NCBI GenBank assembly: GCA_964017235.1
Contig: OZ024936.1
Span: 37,284,040-37,348,039, forward strand
Direction of reading: 5' to 3'
Length of the DNA stretch: 64,000 bases
Source: Sabellastarte sp. h YS-2021
Taxonomy: Eukaryota; Annelida; Polychaeta; Sabellida; Sabellidae
In this document: positions 28,901 through 37,745 of the stretch, one piece after another
How positions within the stretch are numbered: the stretch's first letter is position 1
Layout: every line of letters starts with the position of its first letter
Position numbers and translations under genes: made by a program
Notes under the pieces: model-generated
What the model saw: only the letters and a program-made list of their open reading frames with translations
Databases searched by the model: none
Told to the model about the DNA's origin: nothing

Positions 28901-29613
28901 GACCTGTGTCTGGCAACAGGGGAGTGATCTTCCTCTGAAGATGACACATATCTGGACCTAGATTTATGCTTGCTCTTGTCAGAGTGTTTCTTAGGTCTAG
29001 GATGGATCCGAGGTTCGTCGGAATCCTCATCCAGATGATCCGAGGCAGAGCTCGGTGCTACTGTTTGCCTGTGGCTTTGTTTTTTGTGCGAGTACGAGGA
29101 ATCGTTCGGTATAGCCTCAGAAGGGGCAACGTACTGATCCGAGGTAGATTGGTTAAGTACTAGTCGAGGAGGGGGTGCTGGACCAACGTCCACATCCATT
29201 GCCTCGGACTGAGCATTAGTACTAGACCTCGGAGGGGGTAGGTCCAAATGAGCAGCAATGTTGCTGGATGGACCAGCTTTTGAAGCATGAGGCGAGGGAT
29301 CAACCTCGGCTGGCTTTTTAATTGCCAACTCCTCTCGGAGTGATTGAAATGCTTCTAACATGGATGCCTGGAAGGAACCCATTTGCTGCTGAATATGTAT
29401 ATTTAAGGAATCACCCAGGGATTTCTCTAGATTTCTTTGAATTTTGTTTTGCAAAACAGTACCTGGGGTGGGTGGGACAGCTTTAGCTGGGGTTTTTAAT
29501 GATAAAGAACTGAAGGCGAGAGGTTGAGGACGGGGGGGGTGAGGTAAAGAGGTCATCGGCAGCACTCTCAAGGTCTGCATTAGAACCAGTAAAAGAGTCC
29601 CCATCGCCTTCAC
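25657..29613 (-). CDS. Gag-Pol of DIRS element A: Gag, RT, RNase H, methyltransferase-like
   Basis: A 1318-codon open frame. The first about 30 codons are out of register with family Gag; true Gag begins around PRPQPLAFSSLSLKTP. Gag then has a Lys/Ser-rich linker (DKSKHKSRSRYVSSSEE), VALSDIPSQYSEEVDTF, LEHQARQNIS and GETRRQELRNSSFW. RT follows with WRPVIDLSRLN (about residue 738), SSIDLSDAYLHIPIHP, FQFTSLPFGLATAPQVF and the catalytic QYLDDWLI (about 843). RNase H has LFIDASNEGWGAHL (about 1008), NVLELKAV, ATDNSTVVAY and ADLLSRS. The Dam-like domain has HVDLFASHLNHKLPLYVSP, YAYPP and APGWPGMPWFWDL. The frame ends inside the YR gene. It supplies cDNA synthesis for the element. The pol half appears fully intact. 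Confidence 0.9.
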   Translation of the reverse strand: MKAMGTLLLVLMQTLRVLPMTSLPHPPRPQPLAFSSLSLKTPAKAVPPTPGTVLQNKIQRNLEKSLGDSLNIHIQQQMGSFQASMLEAFQSLREELAIKKPAEVDPSPHASKAGPSSNIAAHLDLPPPRSSTNAQSEAMDVDVGPAPPPRLVLNQSTSDQYVAPSEAIPNDSSYSHKKQSHRQTVAPSSASDHLDEDSDEPRIHPRPKKHSDKSKHKSRSRYVSSSEEDHSPVARHRSSKPSRAQPSSAASDQDLPQHDPDPPYYREVALSDIPSQYSEEVDTFRRILSLPDPRDSMPRSSTSVLGLDDEKGRQELRPRGPSSILPLSSVIKDAFDKFQHDFKAANLAEGKYVKPPPSTSKWYKVGQPTFQDKIQELNMDCAKICITPRPPGAPVAKVPLPVLKELEHQARQNISTLNFTAAFAKTSSSCNASLEKCQHSIKSTVKKIKSQIQKGANPEKAAKRGYEEVAEYLDFWNKTVLVQHRALTCLSKSLAHILQRELYSMANTGLLRHEAEMTLLHPQLGETRRQELRNSSFWDSSLFESQLVKEGEDFLLKKGTLKDSQGFAPYQNKPFRGPHKKRDSYRKRPYGGNTSQTVTNPFPREEENPTSEAPGVVFDPTIGEGGVETPLLNDSSKASLSPPVGSRLRSFKRDWLTNKCSQNVLNIITNGYVLPFRSKPNLIRFPLILSEYKAQQKDQALATCIQSLLSKNAIERVENVKSLGFYRRLFLVPKPHQRWRPVIDLSRLNTFLHVEKFKMETPESVRTSLVPGEWVSSIDLSDAYLHIPIHPNSRKYLRFCYKAQVFQFTSLPFGLATAPQVFTMIVKEVKLMALSRGLRIHQYLDDWLIRSQSQEESQRNTQAVVDITQSLGWIINQEKSELKPTQVFSFVGYEYHLDSALVRPTKERWLKLQDLILRLKSKRVLTARCLMSLIGLLASTEKMVPEGRLHMRPFQFHLKEHWRYPQSLDNLLPWTEAIVAHLDWWQNPSNVMKGADLHPKDHSIQLFIDASNEGWGAHLDQNSTKGLWSEREKRLHINVLELKAVSLALRDFKDQCQNQTVLVATDNSTVVAYINKQGGTHSAEMCALLWKIMTWCHHYHITLKARHIPGCLNVMADLLSRSNQVQSTEWSLHPQVFKQICRKWFTPHVDLFASHLNHKLPLYVSPIPDPRACNIDALNINWTNLTAYAYPPTALLHKVIQKIKQCHCLIIVIAPGWPGMPWFWDLVQLSTEIPLQLPVSTTLLKQSHNYVFHNNPQQLNLHAWCLGADNSKNKASLWRWQRELLPLSGHQQRPSTGQSGPYLKNGAEKIRWISPLHL

Positions 29614-30148
29614 CCAAGAGATCTAGTTCATCTTTAGAACTAGTTTCCGCTTTTTGCTTTTTTAAGTACCGCTTCCTGTTTTGAATTTTTTTGCAATTGT
29701 TCATCAGTGAGAGACGTGCAAATATGGCAGGGTGCTTCAAAAGTGACACAGGGGTCATCTCCCTTGCCAGCCTCCCTACAGGTAGGGCAGTAGTTATGAT
29801 TATTGTTATATATACAAAGAACTCAGCTCTGTACTGCTTAAACTCTGGTCATTGCTGTATCATATCAGTCAACACCTTCACAGCTCACTGACATCCAGAT
29901 AAACTATAGGTCAAATGTATATCCTTTTATCCTGGGAAAGTATGTAGCATATGCACTGTCTCTGAACTGTTTTGTATGCAACTTCATTGTGCATTTGCCT
30001 TTTATATTGAATAGATGTGTTTTAGTAAGAACTGTGTTTCAATTGTGTGTGTTCCAAGTCCAAGTTTATGACAATTATCAAAACTGAAGCAAAAATGGTG
30101 GCATTTCTGAGCTCTCGGTTTGTCTTTGTTTGCTTGATGGAGAGACAT
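29483..30148 (-). pseudogene. A Gag N-terminal pieces, out of frame with Gag-Pol
   Basis: A start like that of D is at 30148 (MSLHQANKDKPRAQKCHHFC). About 245 bp of non-homologous sequence with stops follow, flanked by ATAAT-like repeats, and Gag resumes near 29815 with HNYCPTCREAGKGDDPC, APCHIC. A run of seven A near 29689 shifts the frame to KIQNRKRYLKK. A run of eight G near 29532 shifts again into the long Gag-Pol frame. Copies B and D show that these pieces belong together. The two shifts are single-base homopolymer differences, so they could be sequencing errors. The 245-bp gap could be a small insertion or an intron. Confidence 0.6.
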
Positions 30149-30375
30149 TTTAACGCAGTAAAAAGACGTACAATTGGAATTGCCTGAACCGAGAAAACTC
30201 AAAACACGCGGATTGTAAGGAAAATACTTAAGTTGTGAAATTAATAATTTTACAGGATAATCTATGAAATATATGAAAAGAAATATCCAAATATTAGCCT
30301 CCAACAATACGTAAAGACTGAGAAATAAATGAAAATGTCTGTATATTTACAAACTGCTACCAGTCAATCGTGGCC
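29816..30375 (-). other. 5' region of A
   Basis: Apart from the Gag N-terminal fragment (about 30060-30148), this stretch holds no recognised gene. It should contain the element's leader and promoter, but no motif can be named with confidence. Confidence 0.4.
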
Positions 30376-30522
30376 AACGAGAAAGTAGGACGATTGGTCA
30401 GAAGTTCTCACGTGACGACAACTACCAGTATATCCGGTGGCTAACAAGAACGATCTTTTTTTCTAAGACGTTGGCCCCGGGTGTGGCAACCCGAGAACAG
30501 CATTAAGTCCCACATGGTAAGC
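30376..30522 (-). repeat. Right inverted terminal repeat of A
   Basis: Inverse of 23922-24070, with only a few differences (for example GAGAACTTC against GATAACTTC). It ends AAGTCCCACATGGTAAGC, directly followed by the hybrid junction to B. Confidence 0.9.
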
Positions 30523-30588
30523 TTGTAGCTTATAAAAGCTACATTTAAGTAATTAAAATTTTCAATTTTATTACGCTACAATAGCTTA
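30523..30588. other. A/B junction: shared half-sites of the recombination region
   Basis: The 66 bp between the two GCTTACC arms are TTGTAGCTTATAAAAGCTAC ... CAATTTTATTACGCTACAAT, identical in layout to the ICR spacers of A (24150-24210) and C. Here the left arm is A's terminal repeat and the right arm starts B's 3' region. The two elements are therefore fused at an ICR-like site rather than separated by host DNA. Confidence 0.75.
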
Positions 30589-30966
30589 CCATGTGGGACT
30601 GAATGCTGAATGCAACCACCCTGTGGCGGGATTACAGCTGAGACTGGAAGATATGTCTGTTTTTTCTTAGATTTTGATAGAATAAGTAGAATGATGGTTG
30701 GAAAATACCAGTTTGAGTCCCATTTACACTGCCCCAAACCCGAGGGTTGGACCTGTAAGAAACCAAAAAACCGAAAAATGATTGACAGTGCTAATAAACT
30801 GTCTGGGTGTTTTGATAGGAGAAAGAGGTGTAGCCGAAGTACACTTAGGTGAGGTAAAGCCCCTAGGAGTCTGAGCCCAAGGCTCAGAGCTATCAAAATA
30901 TTGCCACCTAAAGGAGATTAATGACAACCTTAAGGTCCTTAATACATTATACAATTAAAGCTAAAG
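30589..30966 (-). other. 3' untranslated region of B
   Basis: Homologous to 24236-24592 in A (GGCGGGATTACAGCTGAGAC block). No gene. Confidence 0.65.
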
Positions 30967-32364
30967 CTAAAAGAAAATGAAGAATATAAAGACCTTACCC
31001 AAAACACCCTGATGAGGTAACCTATACCTAGACCCTGGGATTAGACTCCTGAAGACTTGGTTGTAGCGGATGTGCCCCCCCCCCCTCTTTTCTTTCCCAG
31101 GATGACAGTTCTGAGGGGAAGGGTGTAGGACCTGTTGTGCCGCTACTACTGGCCCCAGATACATATTGCTGTCGTTGTCTGACCAAGTAAAGTCTTTTAG
31201 ATAGAAATTTGTAAATGTGTTGTGAGCTTTCCAATGACAGGCTTGCATGATCTGGTCCACCGATACCCCACCGTAAAAAGCCTTAGAGGCTGCGAAGGCC
31301 CTAATGTCATGCGCTTTTACTTGGACCAAGTCCAAGGCTTGTTGGTCTGCTTGTTTATAACAAAGTAGAATACTTTGTTTCAACCAGGAAGAGAGAGTAG
31401 CGGGTCTGATGTCTGAGGTATGTCCTTTCTTAAAGGAGATGAAAAGGAGGGACCGAGACCCTCTCAGGTCTTTGGTCCGATCCAAATAGTACCTCAGGGC
31501 CCGCACCGGACACAGGGTCCTATCTTCTTTGAATTGTCTATCTACTATGGTAGTCAAAGCAGGAATAGTCACTGGAGACACACTTTGAGAACATTCTCTT
31601 GCTAGTTGGTTTTTGGCTATGAAGTCAGAAGGGAACAAGGCAACCTTTTACCATTGGCCTAGATTAGATACTTTGTTTGCAACCCAGGCATGGATTTCGC
31701 TGCGGCGCTTGCCGGAGGCCAAAGCTAGCAAGAAAGCAGTTTTAAGAGTAAGATGTTTGAGGTCTGTGTCTTTCATAGGCTCAAAGGGTGCTTTTGTGAG
31801 CTCATTGAGAACAACAGAAAGGTTCCACTTAGGAAGATTTCTGGAACTTTTGGGATGATCCCTGTGGAAACTGGAGAGTAACCTATGAAGGTCTGCATTG
31901 TGTGCAATATGGTGGGCCGTTGGGCCCAAAGTGTCAACGATGGCCATCCTGTAACCATCAATGGTCGAGGGGCGTCTGTTTAGGTCTTGGTACAGGTACA
32001 TGAAAAAATCTGAGATTTGTTTCACAGATGGAGTGGAGAAATCCACCGAATTTTCTCTGCACCATTTTTCAAATAGGGCCCACTTTGACCTGTAGATGGT
32101 CCTTGTTGATGACCGCTGAGGGGCAGCAATTCTCTCTGCCACCTCCACAGAGAAGCCTTGTTCTTGGAGTTGTCCGCTCCTAGACACCAGGCGTGGAGGT
32201 TGAGCTGTTGCGGATTGTTGTGGAACACATACTTGTGGGACTGTTTGAGTAGAGTCGTTGACACTGGGAGTTGTAGTGGGATCTCTGTTGAGAGCTTCAC
32301 TAGGTCCCAAAACCATGGCATCCCTGGCCAGCCTGGGGCTATTACGATGATCAGGCAATGGCAT
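30967..32364 (-). pseudogene. Tyrosine recombinase of B with one nonsense codon
   Basis: The start is placed at the Met at 32364 (MPLPDHRNSPRLARDAMVLG), as in A. The frame is open through ALASGKRRSEIHAWVANKVS and NLGQW. There a TAA replaces the Glu codon of A (TGGGAAAAG to TGGTAAAAG), about 31645. The same frame then continues to 30967 with FIAKNQLARECSQ, KAHDIRAF and NFYLKDF. All four catalytic positions remain in the sequence, but the stop separates box I from the H-x-x-R and Tyr boxes. The G-tract (31075-31085 on plus as C) is 11 long. The start is inside the pol frame, as in A. Confidence 0.85.
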
Positions 32365-35300
32365 TGCTTGATTTTTTGGATCACCCTGTGAAGGACAGCC
32401 GTCGGAGGGTAAGCATAAGCAGTGAGACCCGTCCAGTTTATGTTCAGAACATCTATGTCCCAGGCCTTTGGGGCTGGGATTGGAGACACGTAGAGAGGGA
32501 GTTTGTGGTTCAGATGAGTGGCAAATAGGTCCACATGAGGAGTGAACCACTTCTGGCAGATCTGTTTGAACACCTGTGGATGCAGTGACCATTCTGTTGA
32601 CTGCACTTGGTTGGACCTGGATAGGAGGTCGGCCATCACATTCAGACACCCTGGAATGTGTCTGGCCTTTAAAGTTATTTGTTAGTGGTGGCACCAAGTC
32701 ATGATCTTCCATAGGACAGTGCACATCTCTACTGAGTGAGTTCCTCCTTGTTTGTTGATGTAGGCTACCACTGTCGAGTTGTCCATTGCAACTAGAACCC
32801 CTTTGGTCCTGGCACTGGTCCTTAAAATTTCGAAGGGCCAGTGAGATCGCCTTCAACTCTAGGACGTGTATGTGTAGCCTTTTTTCCTGGTCTGACCACA
32901 GACCCTTGGTAGATCTTTGATCTAACTGAGCGCGCCAATCGTTTGAGGCGTCTGTAAAGAGTTGGATACTGTGGTCTATGGGATGAAGGTCTGCGCCTTT
33001 CATCACGTTTGTAGGATTCTGCCACCAATCTAGGTGTGCAGAAATGACATCTGTCCAAGGAAGGAGGTTGTGCAGTGACTGAGGATATCTCCAATGCTCC
33101 TTGAGATGAAACTGAAAGGGCCTCATGTGAAGGCGTCCCTCCGGGACCATCTTCTCCGTTGAGGCTAGCAACCCAATTAGTGACATCAAACATCTTGCAG
33201 TCAAAACATGTTTTGACTTGAGTCGTAGGATCAAATCCTGAAGTTTGAGCCATCTCTCTTTAGTGGGTCTTACAAGGGCTGAATCTAGATGGTATTCGTA
33301 GCCCACGAACAAAAACACCTGAGTAGGATTCAGTTCTGATTTTTCCTGGTTTATTATCCACCCCAAGGACTGGGTTAGGTCTACCACTGTGTTCACTTGG
33401 GCTTTCCTTGAGTTTGGGTGGATGGGGATGAAGCGTAAGCGTCCGATAAGTCTATCGACAATACCCATTCCCCTGGAACCAGGGAGGTCCTGATGGACTC
33501 TGGAGTTTCCATTTTGAACTTTTCTACATGTAGAAAAATGTTGAGCCTACTTAAGTCTATTACTGGCCTCCACCTTCGGTGATGCTTGGAGACTAGAAAC
33601 AGGCGACTGTAAAACCCAAGAGATTTTACATTTTCCACCCTTTCGATAGCGTTCTTTGACAGGAAAGACTGGATACAATCGGCCAGAGCTTGGTCTTTTT
33701 GAAGGGTCTTGTATTCTGACAGAATAAGAGGAAATCTGACCAAGTTTGGCTTTGAGAGGAATGGCAGTACGTAGCCATTGGTGATAATGTTTAACACGTT
33801 TGATAAACATTTGTTTGTTTTCCAGTCTCTCCTGAAAGAATGGAGACGACCTCCTACTGGTGGACTGAGTGAGGCTTTGAAGGAGTCATTGGGGGGAGGG
33901 GTTTCCACGCCCTCTTCCCCTATTATGGGGTTGAAAACGACCCCTGGAGCCTCTGAAGTTTGGTTTCCCCTGCCAGAGGAAAACGATTGTTTACTGTTTT
34001 GAGAGGAATTGCCCCCATAGGGACGTTTCCTGTAGGAGCCTCTTTTCTTGTGGGGACCATGAAAGGGTTTATTCTGATAGGGTCCGAAACCCTGAGAGTC
34101 TTTTGAGGTGCCTTTTTTAAGAAGGAAGTCTTCACCTTCCTTGACTAATTGAGACTTGAACAGGGAAGGCGGCCAAAAGGATGCATTCCTGAGTTCCTGA
34201 CACCTCGTCTCCACCTAAATGTGGTTGTAACAGGGTCATTACGGCTTCGCACCTAAGCAAGCCGGTGTTGCCCATGGAATATAACTCCCTCTGGAGTATA
34301 CGCGCAAGGGATTTGCTGAGACAAGTCAAGGCCCTGTGCTGGATAATGAGTGTCTTCTTCCAGAGATCCAGGTACTCACAGGCTTCCTCGTATCCACGCT
34401 TTGCTACCTTTTCAGGGTCGGCACCTTTCCTGATCTGAGACTTACCTTCTTACTATGTCGACTTCAAACTATGTTGGCACTTTTCCAGAGTGGAATTGCA
34501 GGAAGAAGTCTTGGCAAAGATGGTAGTAAAGTTAAGCGTGGAGATATTCTGTCTCGCCTGGTGTTTCAATTCCTTGAGAATTGGTAGGGGAACCTTGCCC
34601 ATAGGGGCCCCAGAGGGCTTAGGAGAAATACAGATCTTAGCGAAGTCTGTATTAAGTTCTTACATCTTGTCCTCGTAACAAGGTTGTCCCACCATGTACC
34701 ACTTGGCAGTGGAGGGAGGAGCTCTGATGTATTTACCGTCAGGTCAATTTGCTGCTTGAAAGTCTTGATCAAACTTATCAAAGGCGTCTTTGATAATGGA
34801 GTTCAGAGGCAGCATAGATGAAGGGCCTCTTGGCCTGAGCTCCTGCCTGCCTTTCTCATTGTCAAGGCCCATGACCGCAGTTGAAGACCTGGGTAGGGAG
34901 TCCCTAGGATCTGGAAGTTTGAGGATATGCCTGAAGGTATCCACCTCCTCTGCATACTGAGAGGGGATGTCAAACAGAGCTACTTCCCTGTAGTAAGGAG
35001 GGTCTGGGTCATGTTGAGGATGGTCTTGATCAGAGTAGGTCTTCCTAGAAGGTTTTGGAGACCTATGTCTGGCCTCAGGGGACTGATCCTCCTCTGAGGA
35101 AGAAGGTAAATATCTGGACCTAGATTTGTGTTTAGATTTATCAGTATGTTTCTTGGCTCTGCTAGGTGCAGGCCGAGGTTCATCAGAATGATCAGACTAG
35201 TGGTCCGAGGCAGAGCTCGGGGCCACAACATACTGTTTGAAAGAGTGAGAAGATTTCTTTGGTTGAGCCGAGGGCAACCTCGAGGGTTCCTCGACAGAAC

Positions 35301-35990
35301 TAACATTGATACCCGAGGCGTCATCGACGCGACTATGAGAGTCGAGACGAGGAGGTAAGGCTGGGCAATAATCAGTGTCCATCGACTCGACTGTATTAGT
35401 ACTCGGGCGGTCCAGACGAGTATTAGATGGGCCAGGTTTTGAGGCCGAAGCGGAGGTCTGATCTACCTCCACTTGAGAAGAAGTTTTACTGAGAGATTTC
35501 TGAAAATCTTCTCGAAGGGACTTCATTGCCTCTAAAATATTTGCATGGAAAGCACCCATCTTTTGATCTAGTTGAATGTCTAGCCGAGATCCCAAGGACT
35601 TCTCGAGCTTTGTTTCTAATTTCTGCTGTAAAGCAGTACCTGGAGTTGGTGGGACAGTTTTAGCTGGAGTTTTCAATGATAAAGCCTCGAAGGCAAGAGG
35701 TTGAGGGTGAGGCGGGGAAGTAAAAAGATGGTCAGCAGCACTCTCGAGGTCTGCTTGTGAGCCCGCAAAGGATTCAACAGAATTATTGCCCAATAAATCT
35801 AGTTCTTGATCATTTTTGTCAGCTTTCTTATCACAGGTTTCTTTACATATCTCTTCCTATGTGTGATCTTAGTTAACTGTTCTTCCATAAAGGAAGCACA
35901 AATATCACAAGGTGAGATGAAAGTGACACAGGGATCATCTCCCTTGCCTGCCTCTCTGCGTCTCTGACTGGACGGAAAGTTATGCAAAAC
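32022..35990 (-). pseudogene. Gag-Pol of B, frameshifted, RT active site deleted
   Basis: Read from the right: a Gag N-terminal Cys motif (REAGKGDDPC, SPCDICASF) at about 35870-35950, KITHRKRYVKK, then FTSPPHPQPLAFEALSLKTP and further Gag blocks with several frame changes. RT reads GFYSRLFLVSKHHRRWRPV and VLSIDLSDAY. At about 33395 sequence jumps from the IHPNSRK equivalent straight to NTVVDLTQSLGWIINQ, losing the PFGL and YLDD boxes. RNase H (DASND, LSRSNQVQS) and the methyltransferase-like end (HVDLFATHLNHKLPLYVSP) follow in two frames. It cannot encode an active RT. Confidence 0.85.
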
Positions 35991-36104
35991 GTGCTTTGAT
36001 AATTAATAAACAAAGTGGCTGAAAATAGACATCCAACAATATAAATGAACGGAGATATAAGTAGAAAACGGCAGAAAAACTTCACAAAATATTCCAATAT
36101 GGCG

Positions 36105-36268
36105 GTGGCCAACGACAAAGGAAAGGACAAATGGGGTAGGTCACGTGACAACAACCTGAGGCTTCGGCCAACAATAAATGTCTTTTTTTCTTAGATGTTG
36201 GCCGGGCCTGGCGGCCATCCGAGAACAGCATTCAGTCCCACATGGTAAGCTATTGTAGCGTAATAAAA
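36105..36268 (-). repeat. Right inverted terminal repeat and half-site of B
   Basis: Diverged from A's repeat (GGCCGGGCCTGGCGGCCATCC where A has GGCCCCGGGTGTGGCAACCC) but with the same frame, TTTTTTTCTTAGA ... GAGAACAGCATTCAGTCCCA. The outer half-site is TATTGTAGCGTAATAAAA, unlike the fused A end. Confidence 0.8.
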
Positions 36269-36489
36269 TGGCTGCCTTCATATTTCTCGTCGATTACTGC
36301 CCTAATCATCAACACTAAATTGAGTCAGCTAGGGAGCGTTTCCAGCAGATTTCTTAAGGTATATCCGAGCTTGATATGAAGATAACACTTCTACACTAAA
36401 ATATTTGCAAATAAGGTTGAAAATCTGTCATAATTCACACTTTTTCTTAAAATATCTGGAGATTGTTGAAAACACATGTGCACAGTACA
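36269..36489 (-). other. Sequence inside a family-2 terminal fragment
   Basis: About 220 bp with no gene. By position it corresponds to the 5' leader of a family-2 element whose terminal repeat follows at 36490. Only weak similarity to 55150-55290 is visible. Confidence 0.4.
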
Positions 36490-36688
36490 CGCGCCAAACG
36501 AAAAAGATGCTATGACGTCAGGTTATCTAGACAGGAAGGAAGTATGAGGCGCCATCTGGGGAGTGCACAGTACTGGGACCGGCCAGCCGATAGAAATACA
36601 GGACGTCTTTTTCTGGCGTTTGGTGGGCCGGTCTACGCCGACCGGATTAGCAACTGTCCATTGGATAGGATGTATTAAAGCAATAAAA
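36490..36688 (-). repeat. Solo family-2 inverted terminal repeat
   Basis: CGCGCCAAACGAAAAAGATG ... CTAGACAGGAAGGAAGTATG ... CAGGACGTCTTTTTCTGGCG ... TCCATTGGATAGGATGTATT ... GCAATAAAA matches the right end of G (55286-55485). No matching partner or coding sequence is attached, so this is an isolated or truncated end. Confidence 0.85.
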
Positions 36689-37199
36689 AAGAGAGGCATA
36701 ATTTTAGCAAATTTTTTATCAACCGAAAATCAATCGCCTGTCAATCAGTCAATTATGGCCCTATTGACCCCAAAATCAACTGGCGCCTAGTTTCTTATGT
36801 CAGGAATATGCATACCAAATTTGGTTGACCCACACCCAGTACTTTCTGCGAAAATCTGGTGAAAAGGAAGTAAATTTTTTTAAAAATCAAAGGTCAAATT
36901 TATGCCTCTCAAAATATTTTCCAGGCCTATAGAAGATAACTGCCAAATGTCATTTAGATAGGCCCAATATCAAGGGGGATATTCAATCTCGATAATGTGA
37001 GAGAGACGATAATGCAGCGGCTGACTGAAAATTGGGGGTGAAAACAATATGAAGCTGTACAATTCATTAAATGAAGTATAGCTGTCCATGGAAATAGCAA
37101 AATTACGTGAAAATATATATATAATAAGTTACAGCAATCCATATGTCTTTGTGATAAGAAAAATATGTCACAAATATGGCAGTGAATACACTTTGACAG
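36689..37199. other. AT-rich sequence, nothing recognised
   Basis: No gene, terminal repeat or tandem structure is visible. The phrase ATACCAAATTTGGTTGACCC resembles sequence that often flanks the GGTCA satellite in invertebrates, so this may be the arm of a satellite-cored element. Confidence 0.35.
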
Positions 37200-37745
37200 A
37201 GCCAAGGTTAAAGGTCACACCATAATTTAGCTTACCTACAATCCCCAAACCAATGACCCATCCAAAAATCAACTTCCTACACCTTACAGTGTCTCAGAAG
37301 GCCCAGCAGAATTTTAAAGGTCAAGATCACTACCGCATGGTCAAAGATCAAGTCAAGGTCACACCATAACTTTGCACAGCTACACCCCCTAACCAAAGTG
37401 CCTACCAAGTATCAACTTCGTACACCTTAAAGTTTCTGAGATATAGGCCGAAACAAGATTTTCAAACTCAAGGTCACCATGGCAAGGTCAAAGGTCAAAT
37501 CAAGGTCACATTATGATATTGCACCCTTACATCCATAAACCAATGTCTCTTTCAAGTATCAACTTCCTACACTTTATGGTTTCCGAGATATAGCCCGGAA
37601 AAATTTTAAACGTCAAAGTCACCACAAGTTCAAAGGTGAAATCAAGGTCACATCATGATCTTGCACACTTACATCCCCAACCAATTTTGCTACTCAGTAT
37701 CAATTTTCTACATCTTACAGTTTCTGAAATATAGACCAGACAAAT
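37200..37745. repeat. Second 146-bp GGTCA satellite array, about 4 diverged copies
   Basis: Units contain AAATCAAGGTCACA, TATCAACTTCCTACACTTTA and GAGATATAGCCCGG, as in 1968-2812, but are more diverged (for example CCATGGCAAGGTCAAAGGTC once only). Confidence 0.85.

Larger units (their letters stand above)
23882..30522 (-). mobile_element. DIRS1-type retrotransposon 'A' (family 1), near-complete
   Basis: Bounded by inverted repeats of about 148 bp (23922-24070 and 30376-30522) that begin GCTTACCATGTGGGACTTAA and match almost throughout. Next to the left ITR is a 105-bp internal complementary region. Between them, on minus, lie Gag, RT/RNase H/methyltransferase-like and YR sequences. Pol and YR frames are open; Gag has small lesions. 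This is the most complete of four family-1 copies in the window (A, B, C, H). A's right end is fused to copy B instead of ending in its own half-site. Confidence 0.9.
30523..36268 (-). mobile_element. DIRS1-type retrotransposon 'B' (family 1), degenerate, in tandem with A
   Basis: Same orientation and gene order as A. It has a right ITR (36105-36250) ending CACATGGTAAGC followed by the right half-site TATTGTAGCGTAATAAAA, after which unrelated sequence begins at 36269. The left ITR is absent and replaced by A. B contains a deletion through the RT active site, a stop in YR and several Gag/Pol frameshifts, so it is not autonomous. Confidence 0.85.
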
